NCBI GenBank assembly: GCA_020047885.1
Contig: JAIFNF010000191.1
Coordinates: 1 to 6,617 of the forward strand
Origin: Gammaproteobacteria bacterium
GTDB lineage: Bacteria > Pseudomonadota > Gammaproteobacteria > Competibacterales > Competibacteraceae
Direction: 5' to 3'
DNA: 6,617 nt
Under the pieces are notes generated by a model that was not told where the DNA came from, ran no database searches, and saw only the letters and a list, made by a program, of their open reading frames with translations. Both the position numbers and the translations under genes were made by a program. Of this stretch, positions 1-6,448 are shown one piece after another (the stretch's first letter is position 1; every line of letters starts with the position of its first letter).

Positions 1-591
1 TCGACGTTGGAGGAGCGCATCGCCAACACCGATACCGGCGCGATCACTTCGATCCAGGCGGTGTATGTGCCCGCGGATGATTTCACCGATCCGGCGGCGG
101 TGCATACCTTTTCCCATCTTTCCGCGTCCATCGTCCTGTCGCGCAAGCGGGCCAGTGAAGGTCTGTATCCGGCTATTGACCCACTGCAATCCAGTTCCAA
201 AATGGCCACGCCGGGCATTGTCGGCGAACGGCATTATCACTTGGCGCAGGCGATCCGGCGCACGCTGGCGCAATACGCGGAACTCAAGGACATCATTGCC
301 ATGCTCGGTCTGGAGCAGCTTTCGCCGGAAGATCGCAACGTGGTCGCGCGCGCCCGCCGCCTGGAACGGTTTCTCACCCAGCCCTTTTTCACCACTGAGC
401 AGTTCACCGGGCTGAAAGGCAAGCTGGTCAGTCGCCAGGATGCGCTGGACGGTTGTGAGCGCATTCTGCGCGATGAATTCCAGGAGATCCCGGAAAGCGC
501 GCTCTACATGATCGGGACGATTGACGAAGCCAAGGTAAAAGCGAAATCTCCATCGGAGAGTGAACATGCCGCTATCCCTGATGAATCTTAA
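1..591 (+). CDS. atpD: N-ATPase catalytic subunit beta, C-terminal part (5' end outside window)
   Basis: The frame is open from the first base, so this is the 3' part (196 codons) of the beta gene. Beta carries the catalytic nucleotide sites of the cytoplasmic F1-like head; the Walker A region lies upstream of the window. Visible family signatures are the QAVYVPADDFTDPAA stretch near the start, a YPAIDPLQSSS segment (F-type: YPAVDPL-S-S), and VVARARRLERFLTQPFF in the C-terminal helical domain. The DELSEED lever that contacts gamma reads EQLSPED here (313-333), so its first acidic residue and one central Glu are changed. The last 20 or so residues are polar and Ser/Glu-rich. A beta gene followed directly by epsilon at the head of an operon is typical of N-ATPases rather than of the standard atpIBEFHAGDC order. 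The stop lies 26 bases inside the epsilon gene. Identity as a rotary ATPase beta is certain; the N-type assignment comes from context. Confidence 0.96.
   Translation, partial: STLEERIANTDTGAITSIQAVYVPADDFTDPAAVHTFSHLSASIVLSRKRASEGLYPAIDPLQSSSKMATPGIVGERHYHLAQAIRRTLAQYAELKDIIAMLGLEQLSPEDRNVVARARRLERFLTQPFFTTEQFTGLKGKLVSRQDALDGCERILRDEFQEIPESALYMIGTIDEAKVKAKSPSESEHAAIPDES
547..559 (+). promoter_or_regulatory. Small hairpin covering the epsilon ribosome binding site
   Basis: TCTCC (547-551) and GGAGA (555-559) are perfectly complementary across an ATC loop, and the right arm is most of the GGAGAG Shine-Dalgarno for the ATG at 566. The site lies within the end of the beta reading frame, so ribosomes finishing beta would melt it. 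That would couple epsilon translation to beta. The complementarity is seen directly; the regulatory role is inference, and a 5-bp stem is weak. Confidence 0.35.
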
Positions 592-970
592 AGTGCTCCT
601 GCCGTTCCAAATCTTCGTCGAGAAAGCTGGCGTTTCGCGCATCATCGCAGAGACCCGTCAAGGCGCGTTCGGCCTCTTGCCCCACCGACTCGACTGCGTC
701 GCAGCGCTCGCACCGGGAATTCTGATCTACGAAACCGATGCGGATGGCGAAGTTTATCTCGCGGTCGATGAAGGCGTGTTGGTCAAGACCGGCCCGGATG
801 TGCGGGTTTCCGTGCGTCGGGCGCTGGGTGGAACCGACCTTGGTCAACTGCGCGTGGCGGTGGAACGGGAGTTTCTCACCCTGGATGAACATGAGAAAAG
901 TGTGCGTTCGGTGATGGCGAAAATGGAGAGCGGTTTCATCCGCCGCTTCGCGGAGTTTCAGCATGACTGA
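566..970 (+). CDS. atpC: N-ATPase subunit epsilon
   Basis: A protein of 134 residues, close to the usual 130-140 for epsilon. Epsilon is the small foot of the central stalk, binding gamma and the c ring and often restraining ATP hydrolysis. The N-terminal part (KVLLPFQIFVEK, then FGLLPHRLDCVAALAPGIL) matches the beta-sandwich that begins the epsilon family, including the conserved G-LPHR-D pattern. The last 50 residues are charged and helical, as expected of the C-terminal helix pair. The ATG at 566 was chosen because GGAGAG ends six bases upstream. A GTG at 560 sits within that site, and an ATG at 581 has no clear site but would give an N-terminus (MNLKVLLPF) resembling relatives. The gene overlaps the end of beta by 26 bases and atpQ by 8. 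Function is confident; the exact start is moderately so. Confidence 0.93.
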   Translation: MPLSLMNLKVLLPFQIFVEKAGVSRIIAETRQGAFGLLPHRLDCVAALAPGILIYETDADGEVYLAVDEGVLVKTGPDVRVSVRRALGGTDLGQLRVAVEREFLTLDEHEKSVRSVMAKMESGFIRRFAEFQHD

Positions 971-1301
971 TCCATTGGAAAATCCGCACAGTAAAGATGC
1001 GACGGCGTTCAGTCGAGAAATCGGCGTAAAGGTGGCGCGCAAGCTCAAGGCGCAGCGCAACCCCACACCAGGGGTCTGGTTCGGCCTGGGCATGATGGGA
1101 CTGATCGGCTGGTCGGTGGTGGTGCCGACACTGCTCGGCGCATTGCTGGGTCTCTGGCTGGATCGAACCTATCCGGGAGGCCGTTCCTGGACGCTGGCGC
1201 TGTTGGTGGCCGGGCTGGCGCTCGGCTGTTTCAATGCGTGGCGCTGGGTAGCCAAGGAAGACCAGGCCATGCGCAAGGACCGGGAGGAGAACCATGAATG
1301 A
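963..1301 (+). CDS. atpQ: N-ATPase accessory membrane protein AtpQ (AtpI/AtpZ-like)
   Basis: A 112-residue protein with a charged, cytoplasmic-looking N-terminus (1-36), a first membrane segment at about 38-66 and a second at about 75-94, then a charged tail (KEDQAMRKDREENHE). The motif GVWFGLGMMGLIGW, then VPTLLGALLGLWLDR, is the signature of the ATPase gene 1/AtpZ-AtpI family, where a glycine-rich first helix is followed by WLD. AtpI relatives help assemble the c ring and have been linked to Mg2+ or Ca2+ handling; a similar role here is inference. A GGAG at 952-955 precedes the ATG by seven bases. The gene overlaps epsilon by 8 and atpR by 8. Its place between epsilon and atpR is one of the defining traits of N-ATPase operons. 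Confidence 0.9.
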   Translation: MTDPLENPHSKDATAFSREIGVKVARKLKAQRNPTPGVWFGLGMMGLIGWSVVVPTLLGALLGLWLDRTYPGGRSWTLALLVAGLALGCFNAWRWVAKEDQAMRKDREENHE

Positions 1302-1611
1302 ACCCTGGACCTTGCTATTAGCTGGGATAGCGGGCGTTGGGCTGGGCGTGCTGTTTTTCGGTGGCCTGTGGTGGACGGTGCAGAAAACGGTTTCGTCCCG
1401 ACGGCCAGCGTGGTGGTTCCTCGGCAGTTTTCTGCTGCGGATGAGCCTGACGCTGGCTGGATTTTACTGGGTCGCCGGTGATCAGTGGCAACGGCTGCTG
1501 GCGTGTCTTGTGGGATTTGTTTTCGCCCGCTGGATGGTGATGCAGTGGACGCAACCGGCGGAACAGCCGACTGCCCCGACTAGGGAGGCCCGCCATGCAC
1601 CTGAGTCCTGA
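1294..1611 (+). CDS. atpR: N-ATPase accessory membrane protein AtpR
   Basis: A 105-residue integral membrane protein with three predicted helices at about 5-29, 40-61 and 65-85, and a polar, Pro/Thr-rich tail. The family (N-ATPase AtpR subunit) is found almost only in these operons. Two arginines fall within or at the edge of membrane helices: R49 in the FLLRMSLTLAGF segment and R79 in GFVFARWM. Such buried charges are unusual and could meet the c-subunit carboxylates or phospholipid head groups; this is inference. A strong GGAGGAGA (1283-1290) precedes the ATG at 1294. It overlaps atpQ by 8 bases and atpB by 17, which argues for coupled translation. Its molecular function is not established; c-ring assembly is a reasonable guess. 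Confidence 0.88.
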   Translation: MNEPWTLLLAGIAGVGLGVLFFGGLWWTVQKTVSSRRPAWWFLGSFLLRMSLTLAGFYWVAGDQWQRLLACLVGFVFARWMVMQWTQPAEQPTAPTREARHAPES

Positions 1612-2290
1612 TCAAATCATCTTCTGGCACTATGGGTTTTTCAAACTCAACGCCACCCTGGCCTTCACCTGGGGGCTGATGCTCGTGCTGACGGTTGGTT
1701 CGCTGCTGATTACCCGCAAGCTGTCCACCGGTCTGCACCGATCCCGCTGGCAGAATCTGCTGGAAATCATCATCACCGCCATCGAGAAGCAAATTGCCGA
1801 AGTGGGTCTGAGCCAGCCCCGAAAATACCTCGGTTTTCTGGGTACGCTGTTCCTGTTTATCGCGGTCTCCGCCCTCTTCACCGTCATCCCCGGCTACGAA
1901 CCACCCACCGGCTCGCTATCGACCACGGTGGCGCTCGCGTTGTGCGTGGCAGTGGCTGTACCGTTGTTTGGCATTCAGGATCAGGGACTGCGGGGCTACC
2001 TCAAGTCCTATGTCGAACCGACGTTCATCATGCTGCCGTTTAACGTGATCGGCGAAATTTCCCGCACGCTGGCCTTGGCTGTCCGTCTGTTCGGCAACAT
2101 GATGAGCGGAACCATGATCATCGGTATTTTGCTGGCGATTACCCCCTTCATCTTCCCGATCATGATGACGCTACTCGGTCTGCTCACCGGCATGGTGCAA
2201 GCCTATATCTTCACCATCCTGGCGGCGGTGTACATCGTGGCCGCTACGCGAGTCCGCAAAACCAAGCCCGAGCTGACCGCTGAGACTTGA
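1595..2290 (+). CDS. atpB: N-ATPase subunit a (ion channel stator)
   Basis: A 231-residue polytopic membrane protein, somewhat shorter than E. coli subunit a (271), mostly because of a short N-terminal region. Subunit a provides the two half-channels that pass ions to and from the c ring. The decisive motif is RTLALAVRLFGNMMSG at residues 157-172, where R164 corresponds to the essential stator arginine (E. coli R210), followed by the conserved LFGN. Other family marks are PTFIMLPFNVIGE just before it and VQAYIFTILAAVYI near the C-terminus (the Q-YIFT--A--YI pattern). Four to six membrane segments are visible. GGGAGG at 1583-1588 precedes the ATG. The gene overlaps atpR by 17 bases and ends 28 bases before the c-subunit gene. 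Confidence 0.96.
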   Translation: MHLSPDQIIFWHYGFFKLNATLAFTWGLMLVLTVGSLLITRKLSTGLHRSRWQNLLEIIITAIEKQIAEVGLSQPRKYLGFLGTLFLFIAVSALFTVIPGYEPPTGSLSTTVALALCVAVAVPLFGIQDQGLRGYLKSYVEPTFIMLPFNVIGEISRTLALAVRLFGNMMSGTMIIGILLAITPFIFPIMMTLLGLLTGMVQAYIFTILAAVYIVAATRVRKTKPELTAET

Positions 2291-2318
2291 AACCTCTAAC
2301 TCACCAAGGAAAACGCTG

Positions 2319-2600
2319 ATGGACAGCATGACCCTCATTGCAGTGGCCTCCATTGTCATCGCCGGTCTCACGACCGGTTTCGGCACGATTGGGCCAGCGT
2401 TATCTGAAGGGAGAGCGGTGGCGACCGCGCTCAGTGCGCTGGCGCAGCAACCCGACGCCTCCGCAACCATCACCCGCACGTTGTTCGTCGGACTGGCCAT
2501 GATCGAATCGACAGCCATCTACTGCTTCGTAATCTCGATGATTCTGATCTTCGCCAACCCGTTCTGGAATCATGTGATCGCGCAAACGACGGGACCGTAA
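2319..2600 (+). CDS. atpE: N-ATPase subunit c (rotor ring)
   Basis: A 93-residue hairpin of two membrane helices (about 4-40 and 50-80) joined by an AQQPD loop that contacts the central stalk. The RQP of most c subunits is QQP here. The ion site is visible: E63-S64-T65 with Y68 in helix 2, and E30 in helix 1 at the position of Gln32 in the Na+-binding Ilyobacter ring. S64 and Y68 match Na+ ligands, but the second carboxylate at E30 departs from the Q-E-S pattern. The helix-packing GxGxGxG motif reads G25-x-A27-x-S29-x-G31. AAGGA (2306-2310) precedes the ATG by eight bases, and the 28-base gap before it is the longest in the operon. No signal sequence is visible. Subunit c is certain; whether the ion is H+ or Na+ cannot be settled from sequence alone. 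Confidence 0.96.
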   Translation: MDSMTLIAVASIVIAGLTTGFGTIGPALSEGRAVATALSALAQQPDASATITRTLFVGLAMIESTAIYCFVISMILIFANPFWNHVIAQTTGP

Positions 2601-2603
2601 GCC

Positions 2604-3428
2604 ATGCTCATCGACGGGTTCACCGTGGGCGCACAGGTGCTCAACTTCCTGATCCTGGTGTGGTTGATGAAGCGTTTTCTCTATCAGCCGATCCTCGACG
2701 CCATCGACGCCCGTGAACGGCGCATCGCTGCCGAACTGGCCGATGCCGCCGCGCAACAGGCTGAAGCGCAACAGGAGCGTGAAGCCTTCCAGCGCAAGAA
2801 CGCGGAGTTCGACCAACAGCGCACCCTGCTCCTGAACCAGGCGATCGATGAAGCGCGGGTCGAACGCGAGCGACTCCTCGACGCGGCGCGGCAGGCTGCC
2901 GTGGCGTTGCGTACCCAGCAACAGGACGCCTTGCGCAGCGAAGCTCGGCACTTGCATCAGGCTCTCGGTCAGCGGACCCAGCAGGAAGTGTTTGCCATCG
3001 CCCGCCAGGCGCTCACCGACCTGGCCGGGACGAGTTTGGAAGAACGGATGGTGGACGTGTTCGCGGGCCGGCTGCGCGATCTCGACGGAGCGGAAAAGGA
3101 ACGGCTGACCTCAGCGATCCAGGCATCGCCCAACCCGGTGATGATTCGCACTACGTTCGACCTGCTGCCGGCGCAACGTCTCGCCACCGAAGCGGCGATC
3201 AACGCCACTCTGGGCGTGGAAACGTCCGTCGAGTTCACCACGGTGCCCAACCTGATCAGCGGCATTGAACTCACCACGGATGGGCAAAAAGTGGCGTGGA
3301 GCATCGCCGATTATCTGGCGTCGCTGGAACAAGGCGTCGCGGAACTGCTGAAAGCGCAGGGTTCATCGGAAGAAGCCCAAGCCGGGCCGGAACCCGAAGG
3401 ACCTCAGCCCGAAGCCACCCGCTCATGA
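2604..3428 (+). CDS. atpF: N-ATPase subunit b with delta-like C-terminal domain (peripheral stalk)
   Basis: A 274-residue protein, about 110 longer than a normal b subunit. Residues 8-29 form one membrane helix, followed by the b-family marker [13 protein letters not shown]. Residues 33-135 are a long charged helix rich in Ala, Glu, Gln and Arg, expected to form the stalk coiled coil. Residues about 140-245 look like the C-terminal half of delta: a segment with TFDLLPAQR, then [24 protein letters not shown], which matches the L-GGI-----D---D-S----L pattern of delta. This explains why no atpH gene is present: one protein spans membrane and head. The last 20 residues are a Pro/Glu/Gln-rich, probably disordered tail. 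The gene starts 3 bases after atpE with only a weak upstream GGGA, and overlaps alpha by four bases (ATGA). Confidence 0.92.
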   Translation: MLIDGFTVGAQVLNFLILVWLMKRFLYQPILDAIDARERRIAAELADAAAQQAEAQQEREAFQRKNAEFDQQRTLLLNQAIDEARVERERLLDAARQAAVALRTQQQDALRSEARHLHQALGQRTQQEVFAIARQALTDLAGTSLEERMVDVFAGRLRDLDGAEKERLTSAIQASPNPVMIRTTFDLLPAQRLATEAAINATLGVETSVEFTTVPNLISGIELTTDGQKVAWSIADYLASLEQGVAELLKAQGSSEEAQAGPEPEGPQPEATRS

Positions 3429-4972
3429 ACGCCGAACCGGAGCGCCTGCAGCCGGTTTTCGACCGCACCTTTGCGGGAATCCGCCAGGTGCGGGACGCCT
3501 TCACGCCGCAACTAAAGCTGCAGGAGGTCGGTGCCATCACGACCCTCTCGACCGGCATCGCCAAGGTCTCCGGCCTTCCCAGCGTCGGCTTTGATGAAGT
3601 GGTGGCGTTTCCCGGCGGGGTCCTGGGCGTGGCGTTCAACGTCGATGAAGATGAGATTGGCGTTGTGCTGTTGGGTGACTACTGGCGTCTCCAGGCGGGC
3701 GATGAGGTCCGGCGCACCGGGCGGGTTATGGACGTGGCGGTGGGCGATGGCTTGTTGGGGCGCGTCATCGACCCGCTCGGTCGGCCCCTGGATGGTCGCG
3801 GATCCGTCATCACCAGCCAGCGCCTGCCAGTCGAACGTCCCGCCGCGTCGATCATGGATCGGGCACCGGTTACTGCACCGCTCCAGACCGGCCTCAAAGT
3901 CATCGATGCGCTGATTCCCATTGGGCGCGGCCAGCGCGAACTGATTCTCGGCGACCGGCAGACCGGCAAAACCGCCCTGGCGCTCGATACAATTCTCAAT
4001 CAACGCGACCAGCAGGTGCTGTGCGTCTATTGCGCCATTGGCCAGCGGGCGTCCGCGGTCGCCAAGGCCGTGGCCATCCTCCGGGAACAGGGCGCGCTGG
4101 CGTACACCGTGGTGGTGGTGACCGAGGGCAATGACCCGCCGGGTCTCGCCTACATCGCGCCTTATGCCGCGACCAGCATCGCGGAACACTTTATGGAAGC
4201 CGGTCGTGACGTGCTGATCGTTTACGACGACCTCACCCATCACGCCCGCGCCTACCGCGAACTGTCGCTGCTGCTGCGCCGTCCGCCCGGTCGGGAAGCC
4301 TTCCCCGGCGACATTTTCTATATCCATTCGCGATTGCTGGAACGGGCGACGCACTTGCGCCCGGAACTCGGCGGCGGCTCGCTGACCGCCCTGCCCATCA
4401 TCGAAACCGAAGCGCAGAACCTGTCCGCCTACATTCCAACCAATCTGATTTCCATCACCGATGGGCAAATTTACCTCTCGCCTTCCTTGTTCGAGTTAGG
4501 GGTACTACCCGCCGTCGATGTCGGGCAATCGGTGTCGCGGGTGGGCGGCAAGGCGCAACGAGCCGCTTACCGGGCGGTGGCTGGCGACCTCAAGCTCGCC
4601 TACGCCCAGTTTGAGGAACTCGAAACCTTTTCCCGGTTCGGTGCCCGCCTGGATCAAAACACTCGCACGATCATCGAACACGGGCGGCGGATTCGCGCCT
4701 GCCTTAAACAGCCGGAATCCGCCCCGGTGGCCGCGCCTACGCAAATCGCCGTGCTGCTGGCGTTGACCGCCAATCTCTTCGACGACGTACCGCTGGATCA
4801 GATGACGTCCGCTGAACAGGCCGTGACCCAGGTGGCGACGGGAATCCCGACAGACGTGTGCGAGCGCTTGAGGACCGCTGAAAAATTGAGTGATGAAGAT
4901 CGGGCAACGATCATCGAAATCGCTCGCCAGGCGCTGGTCGGCTTTCAACGCAAGCTGGAACGCAAGGAATAA
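3425..4972 (+). CDS. atpA: N-ATPase subunit alpha
   Basis: A 515-residue protein, almost the length of E. coli alpha (513). Alpha alternates with beta in the head and holds the non-catalytic nucleotide sites. Domains run in order: an N-terminal beta-barrel (about 20-95, with [18 protein letters not shown]), the nucleotide domain with Walker A GDRQTGKT at 176-183 (K182), the Walker B strand [21 protein letters not shown], and the [10 protein letters not shown] motif in which R372 is the arginine finger reaching the catalytic site. The C-terminal helical domain follows. The ATG at 3425 is preferred because it forms an ATGA overlap with atpF and gives the family length; an upstream GTG at 3296 keeps the frame open but would overlap atpF by over 130 bases. 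No Shine-Dalgarno is close, so translation probably depends on coupling to atpF. Confidence 0.97.
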   Translation: MNAEPERLQPVFDRTFAGIRQVRDAFTPQLKLQEVGAITTLSTGIAKVSGLPSVGFDEVVAFPGGVLGVAFNVDEDEIGVVLLGDYWRLQAGDEVRRTGRVMDVAVGDGLLGRVIDPLGRPLDGRGSVITSQRLPVERPAASIMDRAPVTAPLQTGLKVIDALIPIGRGQRELILGDRQTGKTALALDTILNQRDQQVLCVYCAIGQRASAVAKAVAILREQGALAYTVVVVTEGNDPPGLAYIAPYAATSIAEHFMEAGRDVLIVYDDLTHHARAYRELSLLLRRPPGREAFPGDIFYIHSRLLERATHLRPELGGGSLTALPIIETEAQNLSAYIPTNLISITDGQIYLSPSLFELGVLPAVDVGQSVSRVGGKAQRAAYRAVAGDLKLAYAQFEELETFSRFGARLDQNTRTIIEHGRRIRACLKQPESAPVAAPTQIAVLLALTANLFDDVPLDQMTSAEQAVTQVATGIPTDVCERLRTAEKLSDEDRATIIEIARQALVGFQRKLERKE

Positions 4973-4974
4973 CG

Positions 4975-5970
4975 GTGAGTGATACCACTGCAAGTCTGCG
5001 CCGTAAGATCAGCAGAGCTGGGGATCTGCAATCGGTTGTCCGCACGATGAAGGCCATGGCGGCGTCGAGTATCGGGCAATACGAAAACGCGGTACGCGCC
5101 CTGGATGATTATTATCGGACGGTGCAACTGGGCTTGGTTGCGGGTTTCCGGCAGCGTGAACCCCAGGGCGTCGCGCCACGCGTGGCACCGAAGGCTGCCG
5201 GTGCGCTGGGCGCGGTCGTGTTCGGTTCTGACCAGGGACTGGTGGGACCCTTTAACGAAGCGATGCGGGACTTTGTCGTACAGACACTCAGCCCGCTGCC
5301 CGGACCAAAGACGGTCTGGGCGGTCGGTGAACGCCTGCAGTCGCACCTCGCGGACACCGATTTGCGGCTGGGAACCCCCTTCGTTCTCCCCCATGCCATT
5401 GGCATGATTACGCCGCTGGTCGGACAAATTCTGATCGAGGTGGAAACGCAGCGGGAACAGGGCGAAATCGGGCAGGTTTACCTGTTCCATCACCGTCCTG
5501 ATTCCGGGGCGATTTACACCCCCGTCAGTCAACGCCTGCTGCCGCTGGACGACGTGTGGCGACATGATCTGGCGGTGCTCCGTTGGCCGACGGAAAATTT
5601 GCCCGAGGTGATGAAGGATGGGGAGCAGACGCTGCTGGCGTTCGTTCGCGAATACCTGTTTGTCTCGCTGTTCAGAGCGTGTGCGGAATCCCTGGCCAGC
5701 GAAAACGCCAGCCGTCTGGCGGCGATGCAACGCGCTGAAAAGAATATCGACGAACTGCTGGAAGACCTCAACCGGACGTTTCACCGCCTGCGTCAGAGCA
5801 GTATCGATGAGGAACTGTTCGATGTCGTCTCCGGCTTCGAGGCGTTGTCGAGGTTGGATTCGCGGCGACTGGCAGATTGCCCAGTGGTTGCTGCCCCGAG
5901 TTCCCGGACTCGACGGTGCGTTGCGAAAGAACCCGCTTTCAGCCCTGTCACGCTGGAAACTGGTGGATAA
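4975..5970 (+). CDS. atpG: N-ATPase subunit gamma with foreign, frame-shifted C-terminal extension
   Basis: Gamma is the rotating shaft inside the alpha/beta head. The N-terminal helix (SLRRKISRAGDLQSVVRTMKAMAASS) and the VVFGSDQGLVGPFNEAM segment match the family's RKI-S--N--K-T-AM--VA and S-DRGLCG-FN motifs. The C-terminal helix carries ENASRLAAMQRAEKNIDELLEDLN and ends with SSIDEELFDVVSGFEAL, where gamma normally stops. That gives about 292 residues, the normal length. The frame instead continues for 39 more codons to 5970 through DNA that makes better protein sense in another frame, so the tail is an insertion or deletion by-product and the native stop has been lost. GTG at 4975 is preceded by AAGGA (4964-4968), two bases after alpha. 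The core looks intact; whether the tail hinders function is unknown. Confidence 0.92.
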   Translation: MSDTTASLRRKISRAGDLQSVVRTMKAMAASSIGQYENAVRALDDYYRTVQLGLVAGFRQREPQGVAPRVAPKAAGALGAVVFGSDQGLVGPFNEAMRDFVVQTLSPLPGPKTVWAVGERLQSHLADTDLRLGTPFVLPHAIGMITPLVGQILIEVETQREQGEIGQVYLFHHRPDSGAIYTPVSQRLLPLDDVWRHDLAVLRWPTENLPEVMKDGEQTLLAFVREYLFVSLFRACAESLASENASRLAAMQRAEKNIDELLEDLNRTFHRLRQSSIDEELFDVVSGFEALSRLDSRRLADCPVVAAPSSRTRRCVAKEPAFSPVTLETGG

Positions 5971-5971
5971 C
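5851..5971 (+). pseudogene. Fragment of a cyclic beta-1,2-glucan synthase-like (NdvB) gene
   Basis: In the frame of 5855, not that of gamma, this stretch encodes WIRGDWQIAQWLLPRVPG, then RKNPLSALSRWKLVDNL. From memory this matches the RWIRGDWQ...NPLS-LSRWK--DNLRRSL region of NdvB/ChvB-type cyclic glucan synthases, very large inner-membrane enzymes that build periplasmic cyclic glucans. Only about 40 codons remain. The left edge falls at the end of gamma similarity (about 5851-5854), and the right edge at about 5972, where the IS1182-like similarity begins in a third frame. There is no start codon of its own. The family match is from recall without a database search; the change of meaningful frame at both edges is seen directly. 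Confidence 0.6.
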
Positions 5972-5972
5972 C

Positions 5973-6179
5973 TGCCAATTTCTGGAGATTGACCGTAGCG
6001 AACCGATCCTGCTGCCAGGGGAGATGGCGGGCTGGCTCGATGATAATGACTTAGCGTGGTTCATCGTTGATCTGGTGGATGTGTTGGATACCCGGGAGAT
6101 CGAAGCGGCGTACCGGGGAGGCGGGAGTGCGCCCTACCCGCCGAAGATGCTGTCGACGCTGTTGTTCTACGGCTATGAA
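5973..6179 (+). pseudogene. N-terminal remnant of an IS1182-family transposase
   Basis: The frame of 5973 encodes QFLEIDRSEPILLPGEMAGW, then LDDNDLAWFIVDLVDVLD, AAYRGGGSAPYPPKMLSTLLFYGYE. This is the typical opening of IS1182-like transposases (the unknown-function N-terminal domain followed by Y-P-ML--LL-YGY). About 69 codons are left of a gene normally 430-550 long. After YGYE (6177-6179) the expected continuation, a short stretch about serine- and arginine-rich recognition residues, is replaced by unrelated residues up to a stop at 6246-6248. No ATG stands where the protein should begin: the codons read TGC CAA TTT, suggesting the start was lost at the left junction. No catalytic DDE residues are present, so it cannot be active. 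No terminal inverted repeats were recognised. Confidence 0.75.
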
Positions 6180-6256
6180 ATCGCTGAGGCCATAAGATGG
6201 CATGGGAAACTCCTTTTAGAGAGCGGCGATAGGCGGGTTGGCGAATGAGGCCCGGA
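6180..6256. other. Short segment of unclear origin between the transposase and regulator fragments
   Basis: The transposase frame runs on to 6248 (IAEAIRWHGKLLLESGDRRVGE), but these residues do not resemble the family. An inverted repeat, CCGGAT (6252-6257) and ATCCGG (6260-6265), overlaps the end of the regulator remnant; it has a two-base spacer, too short for a stable hairpin, and no T run follows on either strand. I recognise nothing else here. Confidence 0.4.
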
Positions 6257-6448
6257 TCAATCCGGTGATGCGGCGATCCGCCCGCGCCGTAATTGCCCCG
6301 GTGGATGGCCGAATTTGCACCGAAACGCTCGATTGAAGTGGTTGACGTGGGAGTAACCCAGTCGGCTGGCCAGGACCTTGAGCGCTACGTCGCTGTCGCG
6401 GATCGCCACATAGGCTTCGTTGAGCCGCCAGTCAGCGGCAGCGGACAA
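6257..6448 (-). pseudogene. C-terminal remnant of an AraC-family transcriptional regulator
   Basis: On the minus strand the sequence encodes WRLNEAYVAIRDSDVALKVL, then ASRLGYSHVNHFNRAFRCKFGHPPGQLRR and a stop at 6257-6259. This is the second helix-turn-helix of the AraC/XylS DNA-binding domain, with the consensus RL--A--L------V--IA---GYS--SHF-RAF---FG--P---R. Only about 58 of the roughly 100 residues of that domain are present, and the first helix-turn-helix and the whole sensor domain are missing. The frame stays open upstream to 6490 without AraC-like sequence and is then closed by a TAG; the only possible start near the conserved part is a TTG at 6448. It is therefore a broken gene, oriented against the operon. 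Homology is clear; expression is unlikely. Confidence 0.78.

Noticed and set aside
2291..2318. Internal promoter or terminator before the c-subunit gene
   Set aside because: The 28-base gap has only a ribosome binding site; no stem or promoter elements could be made out.
2400..2957. Minus-strand frame opposite the c and b genes
   Set aside because: Antisense shadow across two well-supported genes; no start context and no recognisable family.
3296..3424. Upstream extension of alpha to a GTG at 3296
   Set aside because: It would overlap the b subunit by 133 bases, add residues without family counterpart, and ignore the ATGA overlap start at 3425 that gives normal alpha length.
3512..4468. Long open frame on the minus strand opposite alpha
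   Set aside because: It mirrors the codon pattern of a highly conserved gene in GC-rich DNA; its translation has no recognisable domain.
4945..5784. Long open frame on the minus strand opposite gamma
   Set aside because: Antisense shadow of gamma with no domain-like features.
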